Assembly (NCBI GenBank): GCA_023134165.1
Contig: JAGLUZ010000038.1
Location: 1 to 33,350, forward strand
DNA from: Deltaproteobacteria bacterium
GTDB lineage: Bacteria > Desulfobacterota > GWC2-55-46 > DRQE01
Direction of reading: 5' to 3'
Length of the DNA: 33,350 nucleotides
The translations under genes were made by a program, and so were the position numbers. Shown piece after piece: positions 9,329 through 18,858 of the stretch. Within the stretch, counting starts at the first letter, position 1; each line of letters starts with the position of its first letter. The notes below the pieces were generated by a model. The model ran no database searches and had not been told where the DNA came from. It saw only the letters and a program-made list of their open reading frames with translations.

Positions 9329-10432
9329 ATGAAAAATAAAATCTCTAATTTCTTTAAGAATAGTTTTCTAAGAATCTCCCTTGCCTGCCTCCTAGTAGTT
9401 CTCTTTTTTATGGTGTCCTTTGGACTTCCTTTCTCTCTTAAAGCTCCACTCTTATTTGTCAACACCATTGCTGGAAGCGGACTTAGCGGATCAGTTGATG
9501 GCGTGGCCAAGACAGCTCGTTTTAACTGGCCAACAGGGGTCGCTATTGGGGATGACGGCACTGTCTTTGTAGCAGATTACTCGAATAATCAGATTAGAAA
9601 GATTGATTTAAAAGGAAAGGTCTCAACACTCTCAGGTTCAGGAGAGGCCGGGTTTGCTGATGGTAAGGGTTCTGGTGCAATGCTCTGGGGTCCTGATAAT
9701 ATTGCTCTTGATTTGAATGGAGATATAATTATTGGGGACGCTGATAATTTTAGAATACGAAGACTCACACAGGATGGACAACTAACAACAATAGCAGGAA
9801 ACGGTCGGATGGGTTTTAGAAATGGTGCCTTGCTTCAGGCAGAATTTGGTTATCCAACAGGAGTGGCTGTTGATGGAGAAGGGATAATTTATATTGCAGA
9901 TAGGCGTCTTCATATGATTAGGAAGATTACTGCTGAGGGGAAAGTTGTTATCCTTGGAGGCCACGGCTCTTCTGGGTTTGTAAATGGCAAGGGGGTTAAA
10001 GCTCGTTTTAATAATCCTATAGCACTTGTTGCACTTGTTGACGGTACGCTCTTTGTTGCTGATTCAGGAAATAATGCAATTAGAAAGGTCACACCAGATG
10101 GTGTTGTTACGACTGTTGCAGGCGGAAAAAAGAAAGGCTACAGAGACGGGAAGGGAGAGGATGCACTCTTTTCATGGCCAACGGGAATTGCCGCAGGTAA
10201 GGACGGTGATTTATTTGTTTGTGATTCTAGTAATAATATGATTCGGCGAATCTCCTCCACCGGGGTAGTGAGTACCATTGCTGGAAGCCTTACAAAAGGT
10301 GCAAGGGACGGAGACGCCTTGCGTTCAAGCTTTAGTTTTCCAACTGGGATAGCTATCGGAGCTAAGGGAGATATCTACATCGCAGACTCAGGGAATAATA
10401 AGATTAGAAAAATAAGTTTAGGTGATAGGTGA
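9329..10432 (+). CDS. NHL-repeat six-bladed beta-propeller protein with N-terminal signal/TM anchor
   Basis: Six repeats of T(I/V)AGxG...G...FxxPTGIAxxxxGxIYIADSGNNxIRKI; ATG at 9329 preferred over listed TTG at 9308. Confidence 0.9.
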   Translation: MKNKISNFFKNSFLRISLACLLVVLFFMVSFGLPFSLKAPLLFVNTIAGSGLSGSVDGVAKTARFNWPTGVAIGDDGTVFVADYSNNQIRKIDLKGKVSTLSGSGEAGFADGKGSGAMLWGPDNIALDLNGDIIIGDADNFRIRRLTQDGQLTTIAGNGRMGFRNGALLQAEFGYPTGVAVDGEGIIYIADRRLHMIRKITAEGKVVILGGHGSSGFVNGKGVKARFNNPIALVALVDGTLFVADSGNNAIRKVTPDGVVTTVAGGKKKGYRDGKGEDALFSWPTGIAAGKDGDLFVCDSSNNMIRRISSTGVVSTIAGSLTKGARDGDALRSSFSFPTGIAIGAKGDIYIADSGNNKIRKISLGDR

Positions 10433-10457
10433 GAAAAGAAAATGTATTTTTAATATT

Positions 10458-10817
10458 TTAGAGAGTAACTTTTACGACAGTTTTAAGGTTTCCACGAACA
10501 TTAAAATCCCCTTCAACCTCAAGTTCCTTTGGGTCTAAAACTCTTTTAAGTTCTGCAAAGATTAAATTAGTAACACCTTCGTGTGAGACACCTTTGTCTC
10601 TAAAAGAATTTAAATAGAGTTTGAGTGAACGAAGTTCTATTATAAATTTTGCAGGCACGTACTTAATTCGAATTGTAGCAAAGTCTGGGTACCCTGAACG
10701 AGGACAGATGCAGGTGAACTCAGGGTAACTCATCTCTACGACGTAATCACGCTCTGGTGAGGGGTTCTCCCACGGTTCAAGGCTTGCTTCTTCTATGTCG
10801 CGCTCTCCGTATTTCAT
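10458..10817 (-). CDS. queF: NADPH-dependent 7-cyano-7-deazaguanine reductase QueF (short unimodular type)
   Basis: [54 protein letters not shown]: QueF catalytic Cys and ELRSLKLYL motif. Confidence 0.96.
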   Translation of the reverse strand: MKYGERDIEEASLEPWENPSPERDYVVEMSYPEFTCICPRSGYPDFATIRIKYVPAKFIIELRSLKLYLNSFRDKGVSHEGVTNLIFAELKRVLDPKELEVEGDFNVRGNLKTVVKVTL

Positions 10818-10870
10818 AGTGTAAATCTTACAGCTTTTCTCCCTTTCTGTAAAGAGGAACTTTTAGTTGG

Positions 10871-10899
10871 TTGACAAATATTCAAATATATGAAAGAAT
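10871..10899 (+). promoter_or_regulatory. ArsR promoter with embedded inverted-repeat operator
   Basis: TTGACA (10871-10876), 17-nt spacer, TGA then AAGAAT (10894-10899); inverted repeat TTCAAATATATGAA (10881-10894) lies between -35 and -10. Confidence 0.6.
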
Positions 10900-10905
10900 G
10901 AAAGT

Positions 10906-11226
10906 ATGGAAAAGGAATTATTCAAATTACAGTCTGATGTATGTAAGACCATGGCCAACCCAAAGAGGTTGGAAATCATCTATACTCTTAAGGACGGAGA
11001 GCGTAGCGTTAGTGAAATTGTTAGTGCTACAACGCTAGCACCAGCAAATGTAAGTCAGCACCTCGCAGTGCTTCGCTCCTCAGGGGTCGTAAAGATGCGT
11101 CGCTTAGGGACAAGTATTTTTTATAAGATTGCTAATCCCAAGATAATAAAGGCTTGTGCTCTGATGAGGCAAGTACTCTTAGATGAGATGAAGGAAAAAG
11201 AGAAACTTTTAAAGAGACTCAAATAG
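10906..11226 (+). CDS. ArsR/SmtB-family winged-helix repressor
   Basis: CKTMANPKRLEIIYTLKDGERSVSEIVSATTLAPANVSQHLAVLRSSGVVKMRRLGTSIFYKIANP is an ArsR HTH. Confidence 0.95.
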   Translation: MEKELFKLQSDVCKTMANPKRLEIIYTLKDGERSVSEIVSATTLAPANVSQHLAVLRSSGVVKMRRLGTSIFYKIANPKIIKACALMRQVLLDEMKEKEKLLKRLK

Positions 11227-11256
11227 TTTTCAACTAACAAAAAAGGAGAGAATAAA

Positions 11257-11460
11257 ATGAATATAGAAAAACTTTTAAGGATAATTGCAGGATTTTTTAT
11301 AATAGTCACACTCGTACTCTCAAGGTTTCACTCAGAGTACTGGCTTATCTTTACGGGTTTTGTCGGCCTTAATTTACTTCAATCTGGGTTCTCTAATTGG
11401 TGTCCGATGATGACCTTCTTGAAGTGGGGCGGGGTAAAGAGTTGCTCAGAGAAAAACTAG
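11257..11460 (+). CDS. DUF2892 (YgaP membrane-domain-like) small membrane protein
   Basis: 67 aa, two TM, ending GFSNWCPMMTFLKWGGVKSCSEKN, the typical DUF2892 NWCP motif; immediately downstream of arsR. Confidence 0.85.
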   Translation: MNIEKLLRIIAGFFIIVTLVLSRFHSEYWLIFTGFVGLNLLQSGFSNWCPMMTFLKWGGVKSCSEKN

Positions 11461-11494
11461 AAAACTTAAGAACCTTTGAGGTAGAGGAATTATT

Positions 11495-13807
11495 ATGAAG
11501 AAAATCCTATTAAGAGCAGTAAGATTTTCAATGCAAAAACCAAAGACTGTGATTGCGTTTTACGTCCTAATCTCTGTGATTTTTCTTTTGGCTTTTCCGC
11601 ATGTACGGGTTGATACGGATCCAGAGAATATGCTCTCTGAGAACGAGCCTGTTCGTCTTGCACACGAAGAAGCTAAGCACGACTTCTCACTCTTTGACTC
11701 AATAATAGTTGGGGTTGTTGACGAGTCTGCTCCAGATGGTGTTTTTAGTGCTGAAACTTTACAGAGACATGCGGCCGTGACAGAGAGGATTCTTCAGATT
11801 GAAGGTGTCATTGCTGAAGATGTGATGAGCCTAACAACGACAGATGATATTGATTCCGAAGGCGGTATGCTAAATATTGAACCGCTCATGAAGAAGGCTG
11901 GTGTTTTGACAGATGCCGAGGCATTACAGGTAAGGGACGCGGCCTTAGAGAATCCAGTCTTGAAAGACCTCCTTGTATCTGAGGATGGCAAGGCCATAAC
12001 CATAGCCGTTCCAATAAAAGAAAAAAAAATAAGTTACAAAATCTCAAAAGAGATTGAGAAAATAATTGAAGAAGAGGTCGTAAATGTTGGAGGTAGTGAG
12101 GAGTACCATATAGCTGGGCTTCCAGTCGCTGAAGACACCTTTGGCGTTGAGATGTTTAAGCAGATGGGGATAAGTGCACCAGTTGCTGGTTTTATAATTT
12201 TTCTCCTAATGCTTTATTTTTTCAGAAACCTTCGTCTCGTTGGTGCGGCCATGGCTGTTGCGATGATGACAGTAGCTTGGTCAATGGGGCTACTTATCTG
12301 GAGCGGATTTACTGTGCATATAATGAGCTCTATGATACCGATTTTCCTAATGCCAATTGCTGTTGTAGACTCGATTCATTTCTTAAGCGAATTTCACGAC
12401 CGCTATGACCCAGAGGAAAGTAAGAATACAATAATTAATTCTGTCATGGGTGAACTCTTAACTCCGATGTTCTATACCTCAGTTACCTCGGCAGTTGGAT
12501 TTCTATCTTTAATGTTAACGCCAATTCCACCTGTAAAGGTCTTTGGTGCTTTTGTTGCTTTTGGAATTATCATTGCTTGGTTCTTAACGATAACACTTTT
12601 GCCAGCTATAATAATCTTACTTCCAAAAAAATCATTCTCAGGTTTTGGCAGAGGCGTAAGTTTAGCAATAAATCCTCTCCAGGAACGAATCGGACTTTTT
12701 GCATCAAGGTGGAGTAGAGCGATTATAGTCGTCGCCTTTATCTCTCTTGGAATCTCCATCTACGGCATAACACTTACTAAGGTAAATGATAATCCTGTTA
12801 AATGGTTCGAAAAAAACCATCCCGTACGAGTTGCTGATAAGGTTTTAAATAAGCATTTTGGTGGAACCTATATGTCCTACCTAATAGTTGAGAGTACTGA
12901 ATCTGGTGCAATCAAGGATCCACTGATGGTTGGTTATATTGAAGAGCTTCAGAGAAAACTAAATTCCATTGATGTTGTTGGAAAGACAACCTCAATTGCT
13001 GATGTAATTAAAAAAATTGGGTTTGAGCTACGTAATGAGGATAAGGCTTTTTTCAAAATTCCTGACAATAAGAAAACAATTGCACAGTATTTATTTTTGT
13101 ATGAATTTTCTGGTGATCCAGAAGACCTCTATCACCTAGTAACTCCAGATTTTAAAAAAGCAAATATTTGGGTTCAACTAAAGAGCGGGGATAACGCAGA
13201 TATGCGTCAAGTTGAGGTTGCTATGGAGGAATATATTGAAAAAAATCCACCGCCACTTGGAGCAAGTTTGCACTGGGCCGGACTCACATATATAAATGTG
13301 GTGTGGCAAGATAAGATGGTCTACGGAATGTTAAGCTCCCTTATGGGCGGTGCTTTTGTGATATTTATTATCATGACTTTGCTGTTTCGCTCTTTCGCTT
13401 GGGGCTTTATTTCTATGCTTCCGCTTACCTTTACAATTACATTTATCTATGGCCTTGTGGGCTTTGTTGGCAAGGATTACGATATGCCAATTGCAGTTCT
13501 CTCAGCTTTAACGCTTGGAATAAGCGTAGATTTTGCAATCCATTTTGGACAACGTATGAGACAGATTAGGGCAAAGGGAGGGGAATGGAACGAATCAATT
13601 AAAGAGGTTTTCGGTGAACCTGTTAGGGCAATATTTAAAAACATGGTTGTCATAACTGTTTCTTTTTTGCCTCTTCTTTTCTCGACACTTCTTCCTTACC
13701 GAACAGTCGGTGTTTTCTTTGCACTCATTATGGCAATAAGCGGGGCGGCAACGCTCTTACTTTTAACAGCGGTTATGAATTTACTTAGAGGACCGCTTAA
13801 ACTCTAA
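11495..13807 (+). CDS. MMPL/RND-superfamily exporter (COG1033-like, SSD-containing)
   Basis: Two repeated TM blocks; DPENMLSENEPVR, IPIFLMPIAVVDSIHFLSEFHDRY, LGISVDFAIHFGQRMRQ. Confidence 0.93.
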   Translation: MKKILLRAVRFSMQKPKTVIAFYVLISVIFLLAFPHVRVDTDPENMLSENEPVRLAHEEAKHDFSLFDSIIVGVVDESAPDGVFSAETLQRHAAVTERILQIEGVIAEDVMSLTTTDDIDSEGGMLNIEPLMKKAGVLTDAEALQVRDAALENPVLKDLLVSEDGKAITIAVPIKEKKISYKISKEIEKIIEEEVVNVGGSEEYHIAGLPVAEDTFGVEMFKQMGISAPVAGFIIFLLMLYFFRNLRLVGAAMAVAMMTVAWSMGLLIWSGFTVHIMSSMIPIFLMPIAVVDSIHFLSEFHDRYDPEESKNTIINSVMGELLTPMFYTSVTSAVGFLSLMLTPIPPVKVFGAFVAFGIIIAWFLTITLLPAIIILLPKKSFSGFGRGVSLAINPLQERIGLFASRWSRAIIVVAFISLGISIYGITLTKVNDNPVKWFEKNHPVRVADKVLNKHFGGTYMSYLIVESTESGAIKDPLMVGYIEELQRKLNSIDVVGKTTSIADVIKKIGFELRNEDKAFFKIPDNKKTIAQYLFLYEFSGDPEDLYHLVTPDFKKANIWVQLKSGDNADMRQVEVAMEEYIEKNPPPLGASLHWAGLTYINVVWQDKMVYGMLSSLMGGAFVIFIIMTLLFRSFAWGFISMLPLTFTITFIYGLVGFVGKDYDMPIAVLSALTLGISVDFAIHFGQRMRQIRAKGGEWNESIKEVFGEPVRAIFKNMVVITVSFLPLLFSTLLPYRTVGVFFALIMAISGAATLLLLTAVMNLLRGPLKL

Positions 13808-13823
13808 AGAGAGGGGAAAAATA

Positions 13824-14636
13824 ATGAAAAAAATATTTAAATTAATCTTCGTTGTCTTTATTTTTACTTTTTTCATTTTCACTACAAAGAGCGCTGAGGC
13901 AGCCGGATTGACTGCAGGCGAGATTGTAGATAAAGCAAACCTTGCTTACTACTACGGTGGCTCTGATGGCAGAGCCGAGATGAAAATGACGATAACAGAT
14001 AGCAGGGGGCGAGAGCGTATTAGAGAGATGGTCATGTTACGAAAGGACCTTACTGATGGTGGAGAGCAAAAGTTCTACGTATTTTTTAAAAATCCCCCTG
14101 ATGTTAATGGCATGGTCTTTATGGTTTTGAAACGCCCTGGTGGCACTGATGACAGATGGCTCTATATCCCAGCAGTGGATCTTGTAAAGAGGGTGGCTTC
14201 TAAGGACAAACGATCAAGTTTTGCTGGTTCTCATTTTACCTATGAAGACGTTTCCGGTAGGGACACTAGTGCTGATACACATGAATTATTGGGCTTAGAA
14301 AAACTTGGTGTGCGAGACGTCTACCTAATAAAAAATACCCCAAAAAATCCTGACTTAGTTGAGTTTTCTTTTTTTAAAGTTTGGATAGACAAGGAAAACT
14401 TCCTACCACTTAAAGGGGAATATTTTGACAAGAAGGGGAACTTACAAAAGACCGTTACAGTTGACGAGGTTGAAGTTATAGATGGAATAGCATCTGTACT
14501 AAAGGGTAAAGTTGCTGAAGTAGGACGAGGAAGTACTGTAGTTGAGTTTAAAAATATTCGTTACAATCTTGGATTTAAGGATAAAATTTTCACTGAGCGT
14601 TCACTTCGTAAACCACCGAGAAAATGGTTAAAATAA
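13824..14636 (+). CDS. Outer-membrane lipoprotein-sorting protein (LolA-like fold)
   Basis: Signal peptide; MKMTITDSRGRERIREMVMLRKD...PPDVNGMVFMVLKRPGGTDDRWLYIPAVDLVKRVASKDKRSSFAGSHFTYEDVSGR is characteristic of the RND-partner LolA-like proteins. Confidence 0.9.
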   Translation: MKKIFKLIFVVFIFTFFIFTTKSAEAAGLTAGEIVDKANLAYYYGGSDGRAEMKMTITDSRGRERIREMVMLRKDLTDGGEQKFYVFFKNPPDVNGMVFMVLKRPGGTDDRWLYIPAVDLVKRVASKDKRSSFAGSHFTYEDVSGRDTSADTHELLGLEKLGVRDVYLIKNTPKNPDLVEFSFFKVWIDKENFLPLKGEYFDKKGNLQKTVTVDEVEVIDGIASVLKGKVAEVGRGSTVVEFKNIRYNLGFKDKIFTERSLRKPPRKWLK

Positions 14637-14637
14637 T

Positions 14638-15915
14638 ATGACTAAAAAAAGCAAGAAACTTTTTTTATCCATTCTAATCTGTATTTTCTTTACTTTACCT
14701 TTAACTCCTAAGAACCTAGTAGCAAATGAACTCGGTGGTTTCTTTGAGGGTGCAGGTGCTTTTAAGTTCGGTAATGAGAAGGCGGTAAAAAATAATTACA
14801 ATTTTTTAGAGACCAGGTTTCAGCTGAAGGCTAATTATTTTCCAGAGTTTCTTGAGGATAATGAAGGCGAGTTGTTTTTCAAAGGAGAAGTTTTAGGGGA
14901 CGGTTACGATGAGCGGGTGTACGCATATATTCGCGAGTCAAATATATCAATGGTTATTTATGATTTGATTGACTTGAAGATGGGGCGACAAATACTAACT
15001 TGGGGCACTGGTGATCTTCTCTTTATTAATGATCAATTCCCAAAAGATTATATCTCTTTTTTTATTGGCAGAGGAACAGAATATCTTAAAGTTCCAAGTG
15101 ACGCATTGAAAATTTCTTACTGGTCTAAGTATTTTGCAATAGATCTTGTTGGTACTCTTTTTGAACCAAACAAAAGTCTAAACGGTGAGCGACTCTCTTT
15201 TTATAACCCTTTTACAGGAGAGATTGAGGGAAGCTCTATGAGTTTGAATTACGAGCGCCCAAGCTCTAACCCGAAAAATATCGAGAGTTCACTTAGACTG
15301 AGTAGGACTTTTGGAAGTGTGGAAGGTGCTCTTTATTTTTTTTCTGGTTTCTATAAGGATCCCGTGGGAGTTCTAAATCCAATCTCAATGAGTTTGTTCT
15401 ACCCCCGCATGAATTCTTACGGCTTTAGTCTACGTGGTCCTTTTCTTGGTGGTATAGCAAATTTTGAGGCTGGTTTTCTTGAATCAAGGGATGACATTAA
15501 TGGTGAGAACCCTTTGATTACCAATTCCGAGGTTCGGTATTTAATTGGAATTGAAGAGGATCTTGGAGGTGATACAAAACTCGGATTACAATTTTACGTC
15601 GAGCAGATGCTCTCTTATGGTAAGTATGAAAACGGCGTACCTCTTGGAGCTGAAAAGCGTGATGAGTTTAGAAGCCTACTTACACTTAGGCTCTCAAAGT
15701 TTTTTTTAGCACAGACACTACACGCAGGTTTTATTTTGTTTTACGGCTTAAATGAAGACGACCTATATTTTAGACCAAGGGTTAGTTATAATTTTACTGA
15801 TAACTTTAAACTCTCATTAGGAGCAAATATATTTGACGGTGCAAATGACCATACAAACTTTGGTCAATTGCAGGGGAATAATAATCTTTTTTTAGGTGCA
15901 AGGTATAGTTTTTAA
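14638..15915 (+). CDS. DUF1302-like outer-membrane beta-barrel protein
   Basis: Signal peptide; DLKMGRQILTWGTGDLLFINDQFPKDYISFFIGRGTEYLKVPSDALKISYW; terminal LFLGARYSF typical of an outer-membrane beta-signal. Confidence 0.82.
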   Translation: MTKKSKKLFLSILICIFFTLPLTPKNLVANELGGFFEGAGAFKFGNEKAVKNNYNFLETRFQLKANYFPEFLEDNEGELFFKGEVLGDGYDERVYAYIRESNISMVIYDLIDLKMGRQILTWGTGDLLFINDQFPKDYISFFIGRGTEYLKVPSDALKISYWSKYFAIDLVGTLFEPNKSLNGERLSFYNPFTGEIEGSSMSLNYERPSSNPKNIESSLRLSRTFGSVEGALYFFSGFYKDPVGVLNPISMSLFYPRMNSYGFSLRGPFLGGIANFEAGFLESRDDINGENPLITNSEVRYLIGIEEDLGGDTKLGLQFYVEQMLSYGKYENGVPLGAEKRDEFRSLLTLRLSKFFLAQTLHAGFILFYGLNEDDLYFRPRVSYNFTDNFKLSLGANIFDGANDHTNFGQLQGNNNLFLGARYSF

Positions 15916-15942
15916 TTTTGATATGATTGGTGTGTGGTTGGG

Positions 15943-16779
15943 TTAAATCTTTATCTCGGTACCTGTTGCAACGGCAATGCATTTCATTTTTGAGTTTGCT
16001 TCAGAGATTATTTTTTTTGAATCCAGAAGTATCCCATCAAGGCTCTTATCGTCTCTATCCTGATTGTGGTGAAAAAGTCCAAGTGTTTTTACATTTGCTT
16101 TAATTCCAAGCTCGACTGCGTCTTGATAAATTGAGTGACCCCATCCGCGTGTATGTTTATATTCTGCAGGGGTGTACTCTGCATCGTGAAATAAAATATC
16201 AGCACCTTCTGCGAATTTTACATAATCTTCAAATTTTCTACCATTCGGGTAACCTAAATTAAGCTCGTTGTCAGTTAAAAACACAAAAGACTTTCCGTCT
16301 TCCTCAAAGCGGTAGCCAAAACCAGAATCAGTATGATTTAGAGGGATGGTTTTAATTTTAAGTGAGCCAATTGAAAAAACCTCACTCGCTATGCTGTGGT
16401 ATTCAATCTTAGCTTCTAGAGCGTCGTGCGTTATTGGAAAAAAAGGTGAGCTCATTAATGTAGAGATACCTTTTTTTAGAACCTCACCGTTACTTGGCCC
16501 CATGATGTCAATGATAAAACCATCTCCGTAATTAGGTTTGAAGAATGGAAAACCAGAGACGTGGTCAAGGTGCATGTGGGTTAGTAGGAGGTTTAGTCTT
16601 CTTGGGCCTTCTTTTTTTAGTCTGTTTCCAAGCGTTCTTATGCCACTGCCAGCGTCGATGATAACGAGCTCGCCGTCATTACTGATAAGTTCAATGCACG
16701 TCGTGTCACCGCCGTACTTATTATATTGTTTTCCAGAGACGGGAATAGAACCCCTTGAGCCCCATGTACGGATAAACAT
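15943..16779 (-). CDS. MBL-fold metallo-hydrolase
   Basis: WGSRGSIPVSGKQYNKYGGDTTCIEL, LLTHMHLDHVSGFPFF, FLTDNE, ILFHDAEYTPAEY: metal-binding motifs of the beta-lactamase superfamily. Confidence 0.93.
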   Translation of the reverse strand: MFIRTWGSRGSIPVSGKQYNKYGGDTTCIELISNDGELVIIDAGSGIRTLGNRLKKEGPRRLNLLLTHMHLDHVSGFPFFKPNYGDGFIIDIMGPSNGEVLKKGISTLMSSPFFPITHDALEAKIEYHSIASEVFSIGSLKIKTIPLNHTDSGFGYRFEEDGKSFVFLTDNELNLGYPNGRKFEDYVKFAEGADILFHDAEYTPAEYKHTRGWGHSIYQDAVELGIKANVKTLGLFHHNQDRDDKSLDGILLDSKKIISEANSKMKCIAVATGTEIKI

Positions 16780-16823
16780 TTCTATCTCCGTGGTACTTAC
16801 CTTATTTACTGCGTCTTGCGATA

Positions 16824-16853
16824 ATTGTATAACATCAAAGCTTTATTAGTCAA
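16824..16853 (-). promoter_or_regulatory. Candidate sigma70 promoter for the MBL-fold gene
   Basis: Minus strand TTGACT (16848-16853), 18-nt spacer, TACAAT (16824-16829). Confidence 0.5.
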
Positions 16854-16890
16854 TTAGACTTTTTAAAGTTGATTTTTGTTGCTATTTTTT

Positions 16891-18069
16891 TTAAAAATTA
16901 AAGCTTTCTTTTCTGACTAAAGACATTACAGTATTGAATATCTCTTTCATGGGAATTTTTTTAGCCTTGGAAATTTTTTTAATATCGTCATATTCAGGTG
17001 TAATATTTACAGTCTTGCCATTTAGTTTGGAAACCTTTATGCGGACAATTCCGAAGGAGGTCTTTATTTTTTTACTCTCTCTCTCGAGGCATTCTCTCTC
17101 ATGAGAGGAAAACCTAAGTCCAATGGATGTTGACTCTTTGAAAATTATTTCACTTATGTGTTCCTTGTCTTCCACTTTTAGGAGAACGGTAAGGAGTAGG
17201 CCAGGGCGAGATTTTTTCATCTGTATAGAGGTGAAAAATACATCAAGGGCACCTTCCTCAAAGAGTCTCTCCATGAGATTCCCTGCAAGCTCTGGGGTCA
17301 TATCATCTATATTAGTTTCTATAGATAAAATTTTATTTGAATTTTTTTTCTCTTCTTTGCCTTGAATAAGACGTAAAACATTTGGAAGTTCTTTTAACTT
17401 CCAGCCTCCGATACCGTAGCCGATATTTTCAACGATCATATTTGGAATAGACCCGTAACTTTTTGCGATAGTCTTTAGTATTACAGCACCAGTTGGGGTA
17501 GTGAGTTCTTTCTTTACCTCTGTAGCTTCTATCTTTATTCCTTTTAAAATTTCAAGAGTTGCAGGGGCAGGGATTGGCATGATGCCGTGCATTGTCTTTA
17601 CAAGCCCGGAGCCTGTTTGGACAGGTGATGAAAATATCTCATCAAAGTTAAGGCTTTCTAATGCAATTGCCGAGCCTACAATATCAACGATAGAGTCTAC
17701 AGCACCGACCTCATGGAAGTGTACCTCTTCGGCAGGTATGCCGTGGACTTTACCTTCGGCGATTGCAAGGTTTTTAAAGATTTTTGTACTTAGTTTTTTT
17801 ACTGACTTTGTTAATTTGGAATTATTTATTAGAGTCGAGATATTACTGAATGTTCTGTGATGTTTTTCCTCTGTTGTCTTCACCTTAAAACGTGTGCCCT
17901 CTATGGCGTGTCGTCTTTCTTTGGAGGTCGATATGGTGTAATTTGTTAAGGGGATTTTTTTTAATTCTAGTTTTATTTTTTTTAAATCAGCACCAAGGTC
18001 TATTAGTGCGGCCATAAACATGTCCCCACTAATTCCAGCTATACAATCGATATATAATATTTTTTTCAT
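16891..18069 (-). CDS. larC: LarC, nickel-pincer cofactor nickel insertase
   Basis: YIDCIAGISGDMFMAALIDLGAD, VHFHEVGAVDSIVDIVG, TPTGAVILKTIA, ETNIDDMTPELAGNLMERLFEEGALDVFFTSIQMKKSRPG; one continuous ORF. Confidence 0.95.
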   Translation of the reverse strand: MKKILYIDCIAGISGDMFMAALIDLGADLKKIKLELKKIPLTNYTISTSKERRHAIEGTRFKVKTTEEKHHRTFSNISTLINNSKLTKSVKKLSTKIFKNLAIAEGKVHGIPAEEVHFHEVGAVDSIVDIVGSAIALESLNFDEIFSSPVQTGSGLVKTMHGIMPIPAPATLEILKGIKIEATEVKKELTTPTGAVILKTIAKSYGSIPNMIVENIGYGIGGWKLKELPNVLRLIQGKEEKKNSNKILSIETNIDDMTPELAGNLMERLFEEGALDVFFTSIQMKKSRPGLLLTVLLKVEDKEHISEIIFKESTSIGLRFSSHERECLERESKKIKTSFGIVRIKVSKLNGKTVNITPEYDDIKKISKAKKIPMKEIFNTVMSLVRKESFNF

Positions 18070-18074
18070 ATTTT

Positions 18075-18824
18075 TCAGTCTCTATTTATAAGGCTCGCAA
18101 CGTATCCAGCACCAAAGCCGTTATCAATATTTACTACAGATATTCCAGATGAACAAGAGTTTACAATTGACAGGAGTGTGGTAATTCCACCAAGATTTGC
18201 ACCGTACCCAATTGAGGTTGGAACTGCTATAACAGGACGATCAACGAGACCCGCTACAACGCTTGGAAGTGCGCCTTCCATTCCTGCAACAACTACCAAA
18301 ACATTTGCATCAAAGAGTTTCTTTTTTTTACTAAGAAGTCTGTGTATGCCAGCAACTCCGACATCATAAAGGGTCGAGACTTTGTTGCCCATGCACTTAG
18401 CTGTTACTTTAGCCTCTTCGGCTACAGGTACGTCTGAGGTGCCACCGCTAACAATTAAAATCTCCCCTCTTCCAATCATCTTTATGGGATGAGTTTTTAT
18501 GAAAAGTGTCTTAGCCTCTGCATTGTGTTCTGTTTTTTTAAAGGTTTTTTTAAGTGTATTTGCCTTTTTAGAATCCACTCTGGTTATAAGGGTGTTCTCG
18601 CCTTTGCTAATTAAAATTTTTGCGATGGCTTTTATCTGTGCTGTAGTTTTCCCCTCACCGTAAATGACCTCAGGGAAGCCTTGGCGAAGAGAACGGTGTG
18701 TGTCGATAGTAGCAAAAGGGAGCTCTTCAAAAGGAAGTCCCTTTAATTCACTCATTGCGTCAGGTACGCTAAGGCGATTTTTTTTTACGTCTTCAAGTAG
18801 TTTTTTTAGGTTGTCACGGTTCAT
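18075..18824 (-). CDS. larB: LarB, nickel-pincer cofactor biosynthesis carboxylase
   Basis: FATIDTHRSLRQGFPEVIYGEGKTTAQI, VSGGTSDVPVAEEA, DVGVAGIHRLL, VVVAGMEGALPSVVAGLVDRPVIAVPTSIGYG; internal ATG at 18824 (MNRDNL) avoids overlap with cheA. Confidence 0.95.
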   Translation of the reverse strand: MNRDNLKKLLEDVKKNRLSVPDAMSELKGLPFEELPFATIDTHRSLRQGFPEVIYGEGKTTAQIKAIAKILISKGENTLITRVDSKKANTLKKTFKKTEHNAEAKTLFIKTHPIKMIGRGEILIVSGGTSDVPVAEEAKVTAKCMGNKVSTLYDVGVAGIHRLLSKKKKLFDANVLVVVAGMEGALPSVVAGLVDRPVIAVPTSIGYGANLGGITTLLSIVNSCSSGISVVNIDNGFGAGYVASLINRD

Positions 18825-18858
18825 GGATTCACATTTAACTTTATTTAAAAGGGAAAAA

